Origin: Aurantiacibacter arachoides
Lineage (GTDB): Bacteria > Pseudomonadota > Alphaproteobacteria > Sphingomonadales > Sphingomonadaceae
Assembly: GCF_009827335.1 (NCBI RefSeq)
Contig: NZ_WTYH01000001.1
Location: 558,001 to 622,000, forward strand
Direction: 5' to 3'
Length of the DNA stretch: 64,000 nucleotides
The position numbers and the translations under genes were made by a program. Each line of letters starts with the position of its first letter. The first letter of the stretch is position 1. The notes under the pieces are model-generated. The model worked only from the letters and a program-made list of their open reading frames with translations, did not search any database and was not told the DNA's origin. Below are positions 44,787 to 53,606 of this stretch, one piece after another.

Positions 44787-46354
44787 CCGAGATACTGGCA
44801 GCGCAGGACACTTCGATCGGGCCGGCCGGGAGCCGAAAGAACGCAGACGTTACTGCCTGGGTCGCTGTGGCCGCGGGCGCGCTCGGCGCCATGCTCGCGA
44901 CGCTGGACATATCAATCGTCAATTCCGCACTCCCCGTCATTCAGGGCGAGATCGGTGCCACAGGCGCCGAAGGCACCTGGATTGCTACGTCATTTCTCGT
45001 TGCTGAGATTGTCGTCATTCCACTGAGCGCTTGGCTCGAACGGCTGTTCGGTCTGCGAACCCTCCTCATCATCGCGGTCAGCGCGTTCACCGCATTTTCT
45101 GTGCTATGCGGTGTAGCCACCGACCTTACGACCATGATCATCGGCCGCACGGGCCAGGGCTTCATGGGCGGAGTCCTCATTCCGACCGCAATGACTATTG
45201 TGGCTAAACGATTGCCGCCGCACCAACAGCCAATCGGAATGGCGCTGTTCGGCATGACTGTGGTTCTTGGCCCCGTGATGGGGCCATTGATCGGCGGCTG
45301 GCTGACCGAGAACCTGAGCTGGCACTATGCCTTTTTCGTCAATGTGCCAGTCTGCGCAATCCTGCTGCTCCTGCTGTTTATCGGGCTGCCTCACGAGAAG
45401 CCCAAGTGGGAATATCTCACGGACGCCGATTGGGCTGGCATTCTCGGGCTGATCCTCGGACTGGGCGGTCTGACTGTTGTACTCGAGGAAGGGCACCGTG
45501 AGGAATGGTTCGAGTCCTCACTCATTCGCTGGCTAACGGTGGTGACCATTATCGGCTTTGCCTGTTTGATTTACGGACAAGTGAAAGCACGCAAGCCGGT
45601 CTTGAAGTTGCAGCTCCTGTTCAATCGACAGTTCGCCAGCGTCGCGATCATGGCGCTCGCCCTGGGCATGGTGATGTATGGTTCGACCTATGTCATTCCG
45701 CAGTTCCTCGCGATCATTTCTGACTATAATGCTTTTCAGACGGGAGTGGTCATCTTCTGGATGGGTGTCCCGGCCTTTCTCCTGATGCCGGTTCTGCCTC
45801 TGATGATCCGCAAGGTGGACATCCGCATTGCCGTCGGCACCGGAATGCTGCTGATGGCGATCAGCTGCTTTGTCAGCACGAGTCTGACCGCCGAATCCGG
45901 CGGCGCTGTCTTCACTGAAGGTCAGCTTATCCGCGGGGCCGGAATGATCCTTGCGATGATGTTCCTGAATCAGGCAACGGTGGCTTCGGTGGCCAAGGAA
46001 GACGCGGGCGATGCCTCGGGCATTTTCAACGCGGCCCGCAATCTTGGCGGATCATTCGCCCTCTCGGCCCTCGCTTCGTTCCAGGACCAGCGGATCTGGC
46101 ATCATAGCCGGCGGATGGAAGAGACCCTGAATGCGAACAGCGTTTCGCTACAGGACTATCTCGAAGGGCTGGCGCGAAACTTCGGCGGCATGGAGGGGGC
46201 GATGGCCGTCCTGAGCCGCACCCTCCAACGCGAGGCGTTCATAATGACCTACAATGACGTGTTCCTGGTTATGGGGATTCTGACCCTCGCGACGGTTCCG
46301 CTGGTCCTCTTCCTGAGGCCGCTTCCAAAAAATGTCTCCCTTTCGATGCACTGA
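44783..46354 (+). CDS. EmrB/DHA2-family multidrug exporter (MFS)
   Basis: 523 residues with 14 predicted membrane segments. Motif C-like GPVMGPLIGGWLTENLSWHY near 165 marks antiporters, and ATLDISIVNSALPVIQGEIG is the family's first helix. It should expel drugs in exchange for protons with the preceding EmrA and following outer membrane factor. Translationally coupled to emrA. Confidence 0.95.
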   Translation: MTEILAAQDTSIGPAGSRKNADVTAWVAVAAGALGAMLATLDISIVNSALPVIQGEIGATGAEGTWIATSFLVAEIVVIPLSAWLERLFGLRTLLIIAVSAFTAFSVLCGVATDLTTMIIGRTGQGFMGGVLIPTAMTIVAKRLPPHQQPIGMALFGMTVVLGPVMGPLIGGWLTENLSWHYAFFVNVPVCAILLLLLFIGLPHEKPKWEYLTDADWAGILGLILGLGGLTVVLEEGHREEWFESSLIRWLTVVTIIGFACLIYGQVKARKPVLKLQLLFNRQFASVAIMALALGMVMYGSTYVIPQFLAIISDYNAFQTGVVIFWMGVPAFLLMPVLPLMIRKVDIRIAVGTGMLLMAISCFVSTSLTAESGGAVFTEGQLIRGAGMILAMMFLNQATVASVAKEDAGDASGIFNAARNLGGSFALSALASFQDQRIWHHSRRMEETLNANSVSLQDYLEGLARNFGGMEGAMAVLSRTLQREAFIMTYNDVFLVMGILTLATVPLVLFLRPLPKNVSLSMH

Positions 46355-46364
46355 GCCCTACACG

Positions 46365-47825
46365 ATGCGCCACTTGCTACCTCCGCTTGTCACTATCGCC
46401 TTGCTAGCTGGATGCACGGCAGGGCCCGATTATGCAGGCCCCCCGGAAGTTGTGTCAGCAGACACGGGCACTCGCTTTGTGCGCGCTGGCAGTGATGTGA
46501 GCGCATCTGATCCGGTTGTCGCTCAATGGTGGCTGCTGCTTGGCGATCCCGAGTTGACGCGGCTGGTGGAGGCTGCGCTGTCCGGCAACCCCTCGCTCGC
46601 CGCAGCGCAGGCGCGCATTGCCCAGGCACGGGCATCCATCAGGCAAGACCGTGCGGGTCGAATGCCATCGCTTGGGGCACAGGCCACCACCGTGCAGGGC
46701 CGGCTTCCTGGTCTCGACCTTCAAGGCGGGGCGCCCCCCCCGTCAGAGCAAACCAATTCCGACGCAGAAACCGATGACTCGCTCAGCTTTTACAATGTGG
46801 GCCTTAACGCGAACTGGGAGCTGGAGTTCGCCGGTGGCTCGCGCAGGCGCATTGAGGCCAGCAATGCCCAAGCTGCTGCAACGGTGGCCAACGCAGAGGA
46901 CGCAAAGGTCCAGTTGACTGCCCAAGTGGCCAGCACCTACGTCAATTTGCGGGAGGCCCAATTCCGCGCAGAGCAATTTGAGGCGCAGATTTCGTTGCAG
47001 GAAGAGATCCTGGCGCTGACATACCAACGCTATCAGCGCGGTGCATTGCCGCTTTTCCCGGTAAGCACCGCGAATGCCGAACTGGAGATGCTCAAGTCAC
47101 AACTTGCCGAAGCTGAAGCGGATATCGCAGTCCTGTCTGATGCGCTCGCTATACTGACCGGACAGGTGCCGGGATCAGTTGATGCAGCGCTCACGACTGC
47201 GCGCTCCATTCCCATGCCGCCAGAGCAGGTCGCGATCGGCGATCCGGCAAGCCTGGTGGCGCGTCGGCCTGACATAAGGGCGGCCGAACGGTCTCTTGCC
47301 GCGTCGACGGCGCGGATCGGGGTGGCCGAGGCGGCGCGGTTCCCGAAATTGTCCTTCACAGGGATCCTGGGCCTCGGCGGATCCTCGTTGGACGACGTTG
47401 TCGATGTCGGCGAATTCTCCGCACTCGCGATCCCGCGCCTCCAGTGGAATTTTCTGGATTTCGGCAGGGTAGACGCTGCGATCGACCAAGCCGGGGCCGC
47501 GCGCAACGAAGCAGTCGCCAATTACCAGCAGACGGTGCTTCTGGCACTGCAAGACGCCGAACGTGCCTTGGCTCGCTTCGGCCAGCAGCGTGTTGCGCTC
47601 GCTGCCAGTATGCAAATCAAGAAGCAGGCTGACGACGCGGCGGACCTGAACCGCCAACGTTTTGCCGCAGGAGCGATCTCGAAGGCTGACCTCAACCGGG
47701 CCCTGCGAGAACAGCAGCAGGCCTCAGGAGACCTCGTCCGGGCAAGAGGCGCCCTTACGCTGTCGTGGATTGCGCTGCAGAAGTCGCTGGGCCTTGGGTG
47801 GCAAGAGCCTGTTCGAGATCAATAG
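46365..47825 (+). CDS. NodT-family outer membrane efflux lipoprotein
   Basis: 486 residues. Lipoprotein signal with LLAGCTAGPDYAGP (Cys about 17), two outer-membrane-factor repeats with long helices (ALSGNPSLAAAQARIAQARA; YNVGLNANWELEFAGGSRRR; NQAGAARNEAVANYQQTVLL). Completes the tripartite pump. Ten bases after emrB. The 3' end overlaps the converging thioesterase gene by 71 bases. Confidence 0.94.
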   Translation: MRHLLPPLVTIALLAGCTAGPDYAGPPEVVSADTGTRFVRAGSDVSASDPVVAQWWLLLGDPELTRLVEAALSGNPSLAAAQARIAQARASIRQDRAGRMPSLGAQATTVQGRLPGLDLQGGAPPPSEQTNSDAETDDSLSFYNVGLNANWELEFAGGSRRRIEASNAQAAATVANAEDAKVQLTAQVASTYVNLREAQFRAEQFEAQISLQEEILALTYQRYQRGALPLFPVSTANAELEMLKSQLAEAEADIAVLSDALAILTGQVPGSVDAALTTARSIPMPPEQVAIGDPASLVARRPDIRAAERSLAASTARIGVAEAARFPKLSFTGILGLGGSSLDDVVDVGEFSALAIPRLQWNFLDFGRVDAAIDQAGAARNEAVANYQQTVLLALQDAERALARFGQQRVALAASMQIKKQADDAADLNRQRFAAGAISKADLNRALREQQQASGDLVRARGALTLSWIALQKSLGLGWQEPVRDQ

Positions 47826-48249
47826 TCCCGCCGCGCTGATCAATTGATCCGGTTGACGAGAAGTAGGCGCCCCTGCCGCTGGCGACCAACTTGTCGTCGG
47901 GCTCGAGAACCCGGGTTTCGGCCACCGAAATCTGTCGCCCGATCTTCACGATCTGTCCGTGAGCAGTGAGAGGTCCTGAGGTTGCAGGACGGTGGTAATC
48001 GACATGCAGATCGGCCTTCGCTCTCGCCGCGACGCCCCCGGCAAGCAGAGTATAAAGCCCGGTGAGGTCGACCAGTGAAGCCAGGATCCCTCCATGCGCC
48101 GACCCAATCATAGGGTTCGACACGATCTCTTCGCGCCATGGCATGGTGATCGCGATTGACTGGTCGGAGCATGTCGCAATCTCCAGCCCAAGCCATCGGT
48201 GAAACGGCGCGATATGCAGCATTTCCTGCAAGCGCTCTCGATCGATCAT
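47755..48249 (-). CDS. PaaI-type hotdog thioesterase
   Basis: 164 residues. HGGILASLVDLTGLYTLLAG (about 53-72) is the PaaI active-site helix with the conserved G-G and Asp, preceded by NPMIGSA. The C-terminal ~24 residues (after GSIDQRGG) overlap the outer membrane factor gene in antisense and are not family-like, so the gene may have been extended after rearrangement. Overlaps the alpha/beta hydrolase stop by four bases. Confidence 0.85.
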   Translation of the reverse strand: MIDRERLQEMLHIAPFHRWLGLEIATCSDQSIAITMPWREEIVSNPMIGSAHGGILASLVDLTGLYTLLAGGVAARAKADLHVDYHRPATSGPLTAHGQIVKIGRQISVAETRVLEPDDKLVASGRGAYFSSTGSIDQRGGTIDLEQALATQGPATSAAQSTTA

Positions 48250-49151
48250 AGCTCCCTCGTCCCCTGTGGCTGAGCCGTATCGGATGAGTGATGGCGCCCT
48301 AGGAAATCGACGATAGCGGCGGAGAAGGCATCGTTCGCATCGCCCACGACCATGTGCGTGGCATCGGCAATATCGGTGTATTCTGCATGGGGGGCGAGTT
48401 GTCGCAGATGCAAAACGGCCTCTTCGGAAACAAGATCGCTAGAGCCGCCTCGGATGAGGTGAAGCGGAAGCGTGAGATTCGCCGCAGCTTGGCTCAGCAT
48501 TGCCGATTGACGTTCTTGGCTGTCTGGGTCGCCTTGTCTGGCTGACATTATATTACGGATAAACACCGGGTCCCAGTGCCAATAGAAGCGCCCATCCGCC
48601 TTCTGCCGCAGATAGTTTTTCAGACCATCGCTCGCGCCCCGCTTGGGACGATGCGGCATGTAGCGAGCGATCACGTCGGCCGCCTCCTCTGGTGAGGCGA
48701 AGCCGCTATCGACATGCTCTTCCATGAAACCAACCACGCGCATCACACCGCTGGGCTCCATGCGCGGGGCAATGTCGACCAATGTGAGTGAAGCAAAGCT
48801 ACCTGGAGCAAGCTCCCCTGCGGCAATCAGTCCAGCGAGCCCGCCCAGTGAAGCGCCGACCAGCGCTGGCTTCTGGTCCAGGCGCGACGCTGCAGCGACC
48901 AGATCCGCCGCGAAGTCGCGCATTTCATAAGCTCCGCATGGCGACCAATCGCTGTCTCCGTGACCGCGCATGTCGAAGGCGATTGCGCGAAAGCCGGCTT
49001 GAGCCAGCTCGCTGACCACCCTTCTCCACGCGCGCCGTGTCTGCCCGCCGCCGTGCGCAAGAAGGACGGGTTTAGCGTAGGCATCCCCCTCAGCCTCGGC
49101 TGTAAGAGAAATCGCGCCTGCGCCCTCAATCGTAAAGGTTTCTTTCGCCAT
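48246..49151 (-). CDS. Alpha/beta hydrolase
   Basis: 301 residues. Oxyanion region LAHGGGQTRRAW, nucleophile elbow LVGASLGGLAGLIA with Ser near 100, acidic residue in the RGGSSDLVSEEAVLHL loop, and catalytic His in ADATHMVVGDANDAF near 270. Substrate unknown. The ATG at 49151 fits the family; a further 44 upstream codons do not. Runs leftward into the thioesterase gene. Confidence 0.9.
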   Translation of the reverse strand: MAKETFTIEGAGAISLTAEAEGDAYAKPVLLAHGGGQTRRAWRRVVSELAQAGFRAIAFDMRGHGDSDWSPCGAYEMRDFAADLVAAASRLDQKPALVGASLGGLAGLIAAGELAPGSFASLTLVDIAPRMEPSGVMRVVGFMEEHVDSGFASPEEAADVIARYMPHRPKRGASDGLKNYLRQKADGRFYWHWDPVFIRNIMSARQGDPDSQERQSAMLSQAAANLTLPLHLIRGGSSDLVSEEAVLHLRQLAPHAEYTDIADATHMVVGDANDAFSAAIVDFLGRHHSSDTAQPQGTREL

Positions 49152-49558
49152 CTCTGGATGGTAGGAAAGGCGCGCTAAATAGTAAACCGATTTAGTTTGT
49201 GGCTCTCGGCTCCGTGTTGGCTGTCCTGCAGGGCGTTTCAACGACGGCAAAAGTCTATGCCAAGAGGGGTTTCTCCAGACCATTCTCTAATGCACCGGCT
49301 TGCGATTCGGTCAGCAGTCGCTGTCCGCTTAATCCGCTCAAAGATATAAAAGCTGCCTTTCCGCTTCCGGCCCAGAAGCTGCCTGGCAGCAAAGCGCCCA
49401 AGTGCGACATTCGGTCGCTAAATCGCGCGGTTCAGAAGCAGCCGACAACGAAAGCTGTGAGTGTCTGCTGTGGGTAAGTGGTCGTCCCGTTGAGGCAGGT
49501 CTGCACCCAGTCGCAGCAGAACGATCATACTCGCCGTTCTCCTGAACCCGCGGCGAGC
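49152..49558. other. Intergenic stretch without a gene; palindrome near the hydrolase start
   Basis: About 400 bases between the hydrolase start and the MerR gene end. I see no credible gene. CTAAAT and ATTTAG (49175-49195) flank nine bases, and AAAC-N7-GTTT overlaps it; this could be an operator for the hydrolase-thioesterase unit, since it lies 25-45 bases upstream of the hydrolase ATG. The rest has low codon regularity. Confidence 0.45.
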
Positions 49559-49966
49559 TCAAGAGACGCCACCATCAGCGATCCCATCGATAACACGGCA
49601 ATCGGCCATTCGGCCCCTCTCGCAGGTGGTCGCGACTTGCTGCAGCTCCTCCCGCAGTCGGAGGAGCCTTGCAATCCGCGCGTCGACGTCGGCGAGGTGG
49701 TTTCGAGCGATCGCAGCAGCGGCGCCGCAGTCCCTCTCCGGTTGCTCGGATAGTGAGATCAGGGACCGCAGCTCGTCGGTCGAGAAGCCGAGCTCCCGCC
49801 CATTGCGAATGAAGCCGAGCCGTCGGACATCGTCTTCATCATAGGTGCGGCGGCCAGAATCGGTCCGGGTTGCCCGAGGCATCAGCGCAATCTCTTCGTA
49901 GAAACGGATCGTGTTGATCTTGGTCCCCGTCCGCCGTGCCAGGTCCCCAATCATCAGCCTCGCCAT
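49559..49966 (-). CDS. MerR family metal-responsive regulator (ZntR/CadR/PbrR class)
   Basis: 135 residues. Helix-turn-helix MIGDLARRTGTKINTIRFYE and DSGRRTYDEDDVRRLGFIRN, then a long dimer helix. Cys80, Cys115 and Cys123 correspond to the metal-binding cysteines of Zn/Cd/Pb-sensing members. It is divergent from the CDF-FTR1 pair across a 48-base gap with a typical MerR operator (49977-50007). Confidence 0.92.
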   Translation of the reverse strand: MARLMIGDLARRTGTKINTIRFYEEIALMPRATRTDSGRRTYDEDDVRRLGFIRNGRELGFSTDELRSLISLSEQPERDCGAAAAIARNHLADVDARIARLLRLREELQQVATTCERGRMADCRVIDGIADGGVS

Positions 49967-49976
49967 CGCCTCGCCC

Positions 49977-50007
49977 TTGATCCTCCAGTGACTGGAGGTT
50001 CTATAGG
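49977..50007 (+). promoter_or_regulatory. MerR-type promoter/operator with 19-bp spacer
   Basis: TTGATC (-35) and TATAGG (-10) are separated by 19 bases, with a perfect 17-bp palindrome CCTCCAGTGACTGGAGG (49982-49998) in the spacer. MerR proteins activate such over-spaced promoters by untwisting. The -10 box ends only seven bases before the CDF ATG, so the mRNA should be leaderless or nearly so. Confidence 0.9.
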
Positions 50008-50014
50008 CTCCCGC

Positions 50015-50653
50015 ATGAGTGATTCGAACCAGGAATCCGGCTGCGGCTGTCATGGCGACACGCAGAAAGCAGCGAGAGATCCGGCCTATCGCCGGGCGCT
50101 ATGGATCGTCGTCATCCTCAATGTGGGCTTCGGCCTGATCGAGCTGGTCGGCGGCTTCCTCTCCGACAGTCAGGCGCTGAAGGCAGATTCCCTCGACTTC
50201 CTCGGCGACGGCTCGATCACCTTCGTCGGTCTGCTCGCGCTCTCGTGGGCTGAAAGGACCCGGGCCAAGGTCGCGCTCACCCAAGGCATCTTCCTGGCGC
50301 TACTCGGCGTGTGGGTGCTTGGCATGGCCGTGTGGCGGGCGATGAACGCGGTGCCGCCGGAAGCCGAACTGATGGGGGGCATCGGCATCGCGGCTCTGGC
50401 CGTGAACGTCACAGCGGCGCTGGTCCTCGCGAAGTTCCGTGAAGGCGGCGACGCACAGGCGCGGGCGATCTGGCTGTTCTCGCGCAATGACGCGATCAAC
50501 AACGTGGCCGTGATCATCGCGGCCGGGCTGGTGTTCTGGCTCGAAAGCGCCTGGCCGGACCTCCTCGTTGCGGCCGCGATCGCGGTCGTGTTCCTCCATT
50601 CGGCCTGGGAGATCATCGGCGATGCTCGCAAGGAGCTGAGCGAGCCGCGATGA
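50015..50653 (+). CDS. Cation diffusion facilitator-like metal transporter
   Basis: 212 residues with a Cys-rich N-terminus (SGCGCHGDTQ) and five or six hydrophobic segments. SQALKADSLDFLGDGSITFV and RNDAINNVAVIIAAGLVFWL carry the paired Asp-containing metal-site helices of CDF proteins. Lacks the long C-terminal cytoplasmic domain of larger CDF members. Probable metal exporter under MerR control. Its TGA overlaps the start of the FTR1-like gene. Confidence 0.88.
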   Translation: MSDSNQESGCGCHGDTQKAARDPAYRRALWIVVILNVGFGLIELVGGFLSDSQALKADSLDFLGDGSITFVGLLALSWAERTRAKVALTQGIFLALLGVWVLGMAVWRAMNAVPPEAELMGGIGIAALAVNVTAALVLAKFREGGDAQARAIWLFSRNDAINNVAVIIAAGLVFWLESAWPDLLVAAAIAVVFLHSAWEIIGDARKELSEPR

Positions 50654-52581
50654 AGCCGGCGAGCTTCCTGCGCCAGGCGTTCCTGATGGTTCTGCTTGCG
50701 TTTGCCGCAGTCTCGCCGGCCCATGCACAGACCGCCCCTGCGCAAACCATCTGGCGGCTGCTCGACTACATCGCGGTCGATTACTCCGGAGCCGTTGCGC
50801 AGGGCCGTGTCATCAACGAGGCCGAGTATGTCGAGATGGTCGAGTTCTCGGCCAGTGTGCGGCAGCGGCTGGCGCAACTCCCGCCCACGACAGCACGTGC
50901 GTCGCTCGTCAGCGAGGCCGAGACACTACAGGACATCATCGCCGCCAAAGCGCCTCCACTTCAGGTGGCCATCTCGGCACGCGCGCTCGGGCGCGATCTC
51001 CTCGCAGCTTATCCGGTGCCCCTTGCCCCTCCCGGGGCGCCAGATCTCGCCCGGGGCGCGGCCCTTTATGCGGAGCACTGCTCGAGTTGCCATGGTGCAA
51101 GCGGGAACGGCCGCGGGCTGGAGTCGGCAGGCATGGACCCGCCGCCGATCGACTTTACAGATCGGGCGCGGGCGCGAGAGCGGAGCGTGTTCGCGCTCTA
51201 CCAGGTGATCGAACAGGGGCTTGAGGGCACCGCCATGGAGTCCTTTGCCCATCTTCCGGTGGAGGACCGCTGGGCTTTGGCCTTCCACGTGGGGCGGTAT
51301 GCCTACCCCGAGCAACTCGCCGCCCGTGGCCAGCAGGTCTGGGCCAACCCTCGGGCGCAAGCGGCCGTGCCTGACATGCGAGCGCTCGTCAGCCTCACAA
51401 CAGCGCAACTCGAGCAAAGCCTCGGTTCGGCTGAGGGCACTGCCCTCACGGCATTCCTTCGCGGAAAGCCGCAAGTCCTTGGCAGCGGCGCGGAACGCTC
51501 ACTCGGTATTGCGCGGGACCGGCTGCAAGAGACCTTGGCTGCATACGAAGTGGGTCATTTCTCCAGCGCCGAGGATCTCGCCCTCGCCGCGTATCTCGAC
51601 GGCTTCGAGCCGGTGGAGCCGATCCTGACCGCGCGCAACGGGGCACTGATGCGCTCGATTGAAGCCGCAATGGCCGAGCTGCGCTCGAGGATCGACGATC
51701 AGCAGCCGGTGAGCAATGTGCGTCAGCAGGTGGACGAAGTCCTGCGGCTGCTAGACGACGCCGAGACGGAAATGGCGCCGGAAAACGCCAGTTCGGCGTC
51801 GTCCTTCATCGGGGCCTTCACGGTTTTGCTTCGCGAAGGTCTCGAGGCCTTGCTCATCGTCATCGCCATGATGGCCTTCCTCAGGAAGGCCGAGCGGCAG
51901 GACGCCATGCGCTACGTTCATGGCGGGTGGATCGCTGCTCTCTTGGCGGGCGCCGCCACCTGGCTCGCAGCGACCTACCTGATCAGCATCAGCGGGGCGA
52001 GCCGGGAGCTCACGGAAGGGTTCGGCTCCCTGTTCGCGGCCATTGTCCTCCTCTCGGTGGGCATCTGGATGCACGGCAAGGCACAGGCGGGTGCATGGCA
52101 GCGCTACATTGCCGAACGCATGAGCGCCGCCCTATCCCAGCGGTCATTGTGGTTCCTGTTCGGCCTGACGTTCGTCGTGGTCTATCGCGAGGTGTTTGAG
52201 ACCATCCTCTTCTACACCGCGCTCTGGACAGACGGAAACGGCGGCGCCGTTGCCGGCGGCGCGGTGGCGGCGACCGTTCTTCTGGCCATCATTGCGGTCG
52301 CCATGCTGCGCTACAGCCGGCAGCTGCCGATCTCGACGTTCTTCACCTACAGCTCGATCCTCATTGCGATCCTCGCCGTGGTGCTCGCCGGGAAGGGCAT
52401 CGGGGGACTGCAGGAAGGCGGGATCATCGATGTCACCCCGTTCCTCGCCGTTCCACACGTCGACATGCTTGGCCTGATCCCGACGAGGGAAACGGTGATT
52501 GCGCAAATACTCACGGCCGCCGCCCTTGCAGCCGGGTTCTGGCTGAATTGGCGGGCAGCGCAGACAGCGAGGGCAGCCTAG
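50650..52581 (+). CDS. Cytochrome c - FTR1 iron permease fusion (PbrT-like)
   Basis: 643 residues. Signal peptide (cleavage near AHAQ26), a cytochrome c domain with CSSCHG (Cys144, Cys147, His148) and a possible axial Met196, a helical periplasmic region, and a C-terminal seven-helix FTR1 domain with REGLEA at 395-400 and REVFETILFYTAL near 515, the metal-binding R-E-x-x-E motifs. Such fusions appear as PbrT in lead-resistance loci and as ferric/ferrous permeases. With the adjacent MerR and CDF genes, lead or another divalent metal is plausible. Confidence 0.9.
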   Translation: MKPASFLRQAFLMVLLAFAAVSPAHAQTAPAQTIWRLLDYIAVDYSGAVAQGRVINEAEYVEMVEFSASVRQRLAQLPPTTARASLVSEAETLQDIIAAKAPPLQVAISARALGRDLLAAYPVPLAPPGAPDLARGAALYAEHCSSCHGASGNGRGLESAGMDPPPIDFTDRARARERSVFALYQVIEQGLEGTAMESFAHLPVEDRWALAFHVGRYAYPEQLAARGQQVWANPRAQAAVPDMRALVSLTTAQLEQSLGSAEGTALTAFLRGKPQVLGSGAERSLGIARDRLQETLAAYEVGHFSSAEDLALAAYLDGFEPVEPILTARNGALMRSIEAAMAELRSRIDDQQPVSNVRQQVDEVLRLLDDAETEMAPENASSASSFIGAFTVLLREGLEALLIVIAMMAFLRKAERQDAMRYVHGGWIAALLAGAATWLAATYLISISGASRELTEGFGSLFAAIVLLSVGIWMHGKAQAGAWQRYIAERMSAALSQRSLWFLFGLTFVVVYREVFETILFYTALWTDGNGGAVAGGAVAATVLLAIIAVAMLRYSRQLPISTFFTYSSILIAILAVVLAGKGIGGLQEGGIIDVTPFLAVPHVDMLGLIPTRETVIAQILTAAALAAGFWLNWRAAQTARAA

Positions 52582-52761
52582 CATGTGCCGCTTGAGGTAG
52601 AGGAGGCAAAACGCGGGCTGGAATGCCGGAAACTGACAACGTCCTCGCTAATGATGAGGCGAGCGCGATGTTAGCGGGACGCGAAGCGGACCGTCGGCTA
52701 TCGCCTGGAGTCGCTCCATTTCAGACTGGCAGCTAACGGCCCATAATCGGTCGTTTCTTTA

Positions 52762-53433
52762 TCAATAGAGAGCCCATGGGCTGCGCCGATTTGGGAGAGG
52801 GTTGCCGCCTCCTCTGCGGAATAGCGCTCGCGCCGCATGCCCGAGACATCGGGAGATGATGATCCGGCGGTGCGCAACATGCCCCTGTGGCGCATGGTTC
52901 AAATAAAAGTGGGCTGCGAACGGTGGGTCGATGCCCTTTGCCATGTAGCTCGTCGTGCGCCGTGTGCGTCCGGCAGCGACTTCGCTCGCGTGAACCTGGC
53001 TCGGCCTGAAGCGCGCGAAGTACTTGGCCATGGCGCGCCGGATGAAATAGAGCAGGCGCTCGATCTGGTCGGCGGGCCATTCCAGCAGGGCGTGCACATG
53101 TTTCGGGCCATAATGACGTGGCCCCTCTCTCCGGTTGGGTGGGTTCTCGAAAACGGCGATCGCAGCGAACGGGCGCTGGATGGCCTGCCGCTTGCAGTGA
53201 GCGTTCCAGCGGCGCCGGATGTTGGCCCAAATCTTCGTGCGGAAAATATCGTAGTAGTTTGCCTCAGGGTCGCGAGGCAGTGTGTTGAAGTTAATGGTCA
53301 GGAAGACATTGAGATTACGCTTGAGCGCGGAAGCGAAGCGCTCCGCATGAAGCATCGATCGTGCGCTCTCGGGCCGCAGGCAGGAGCGTTTCGGTAGTCG
53401 CTTCTTGAAAGCTTCGTGTGCCCATGGACGCAT
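52762..53433 (-). CDS. HUH-endonuclease-like (rolling-circle replication type) protein
   Basis: 223 residues. NVFLTINFN (about 42-50) resembles replication-initiator motif I, GPKHVHALLEWP gives His112-x-His114, and TTSYMAKGIDP has Tyr163-x-x-Lys166, the order found in single-Tyr HUH nucleases. APQGHVAHRRIIISRCLGHA near the end resembles C-terminal parts of small Rep-like proteins. It is alone on its strand, with a terminator at 53558 upstream belonging to the next gene. Function as replicase or mobilisation nuclease is inferred. Confidence 0.6.
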   Translation of the reverse strand: MRPWAHEAFKKRLPKRSCLRPESARSMLHAERFASALKRNLNVFLTINFNTLPRDPEANYYDIFRTKIWANIRRRWNAHCKRQAIQRPFAAIAVFENPPNRREGPRHYGPKHVHALLEWPADQIERLLYFIRRAMAKYFARFRPSQVHASEVAAGRTRRTTSYMAKGIDPPFAAHFYLNHAPQGHVAHRRIIISRCLGHAARALFRRGGGNPLPNRRSPWALY

Positions 53434-53557
53434 ATCGCCATGATGACGACGATTGCTTGAATTTCGGTAAAACAGGCACTTATCGCAAAACGGTTCGCCC
53501 TACGCCCCCTGTTCTAGTATTCCTTACAGGAGGGATGGACGAGGCGAGGCGAGCTGC

Positions 53558-53585
53558 AAAAAAGGGGAGCCGGCGACGGCTCCCC
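53558..53585 (-). terminator. Terminator after the unknown two-gene unit
   Basis: GGGGAGCC pairs with GGCTCCCC across a six-base loop; on the minus strand it is followed by a run of T residues. Ends the transcript carrying genes 54428-55096 and 53607-54431. Confidence 0.9.
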
Positions 53586-53606
53586 TATTCAGTTTTGCAG
53601 CAGTGA

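Noticed and set aside
49731..49742. CCCTCTCCG, similar to the tRNA-Ser acceptor end, as a possible right attachment site
   Set aside because: Only about nine bases match, it lies within merR coding sequence, and mobile genes continue on both sides.
52698..52895. 65-codon minus-strand frame overlapping the HUH-like gene end
   Set aside because: Considered as evidence of a frameshift in the HUH-like gene, but the HUH frame continues with a recognisable Rep-like C-terminus, so no frameshift is needed.
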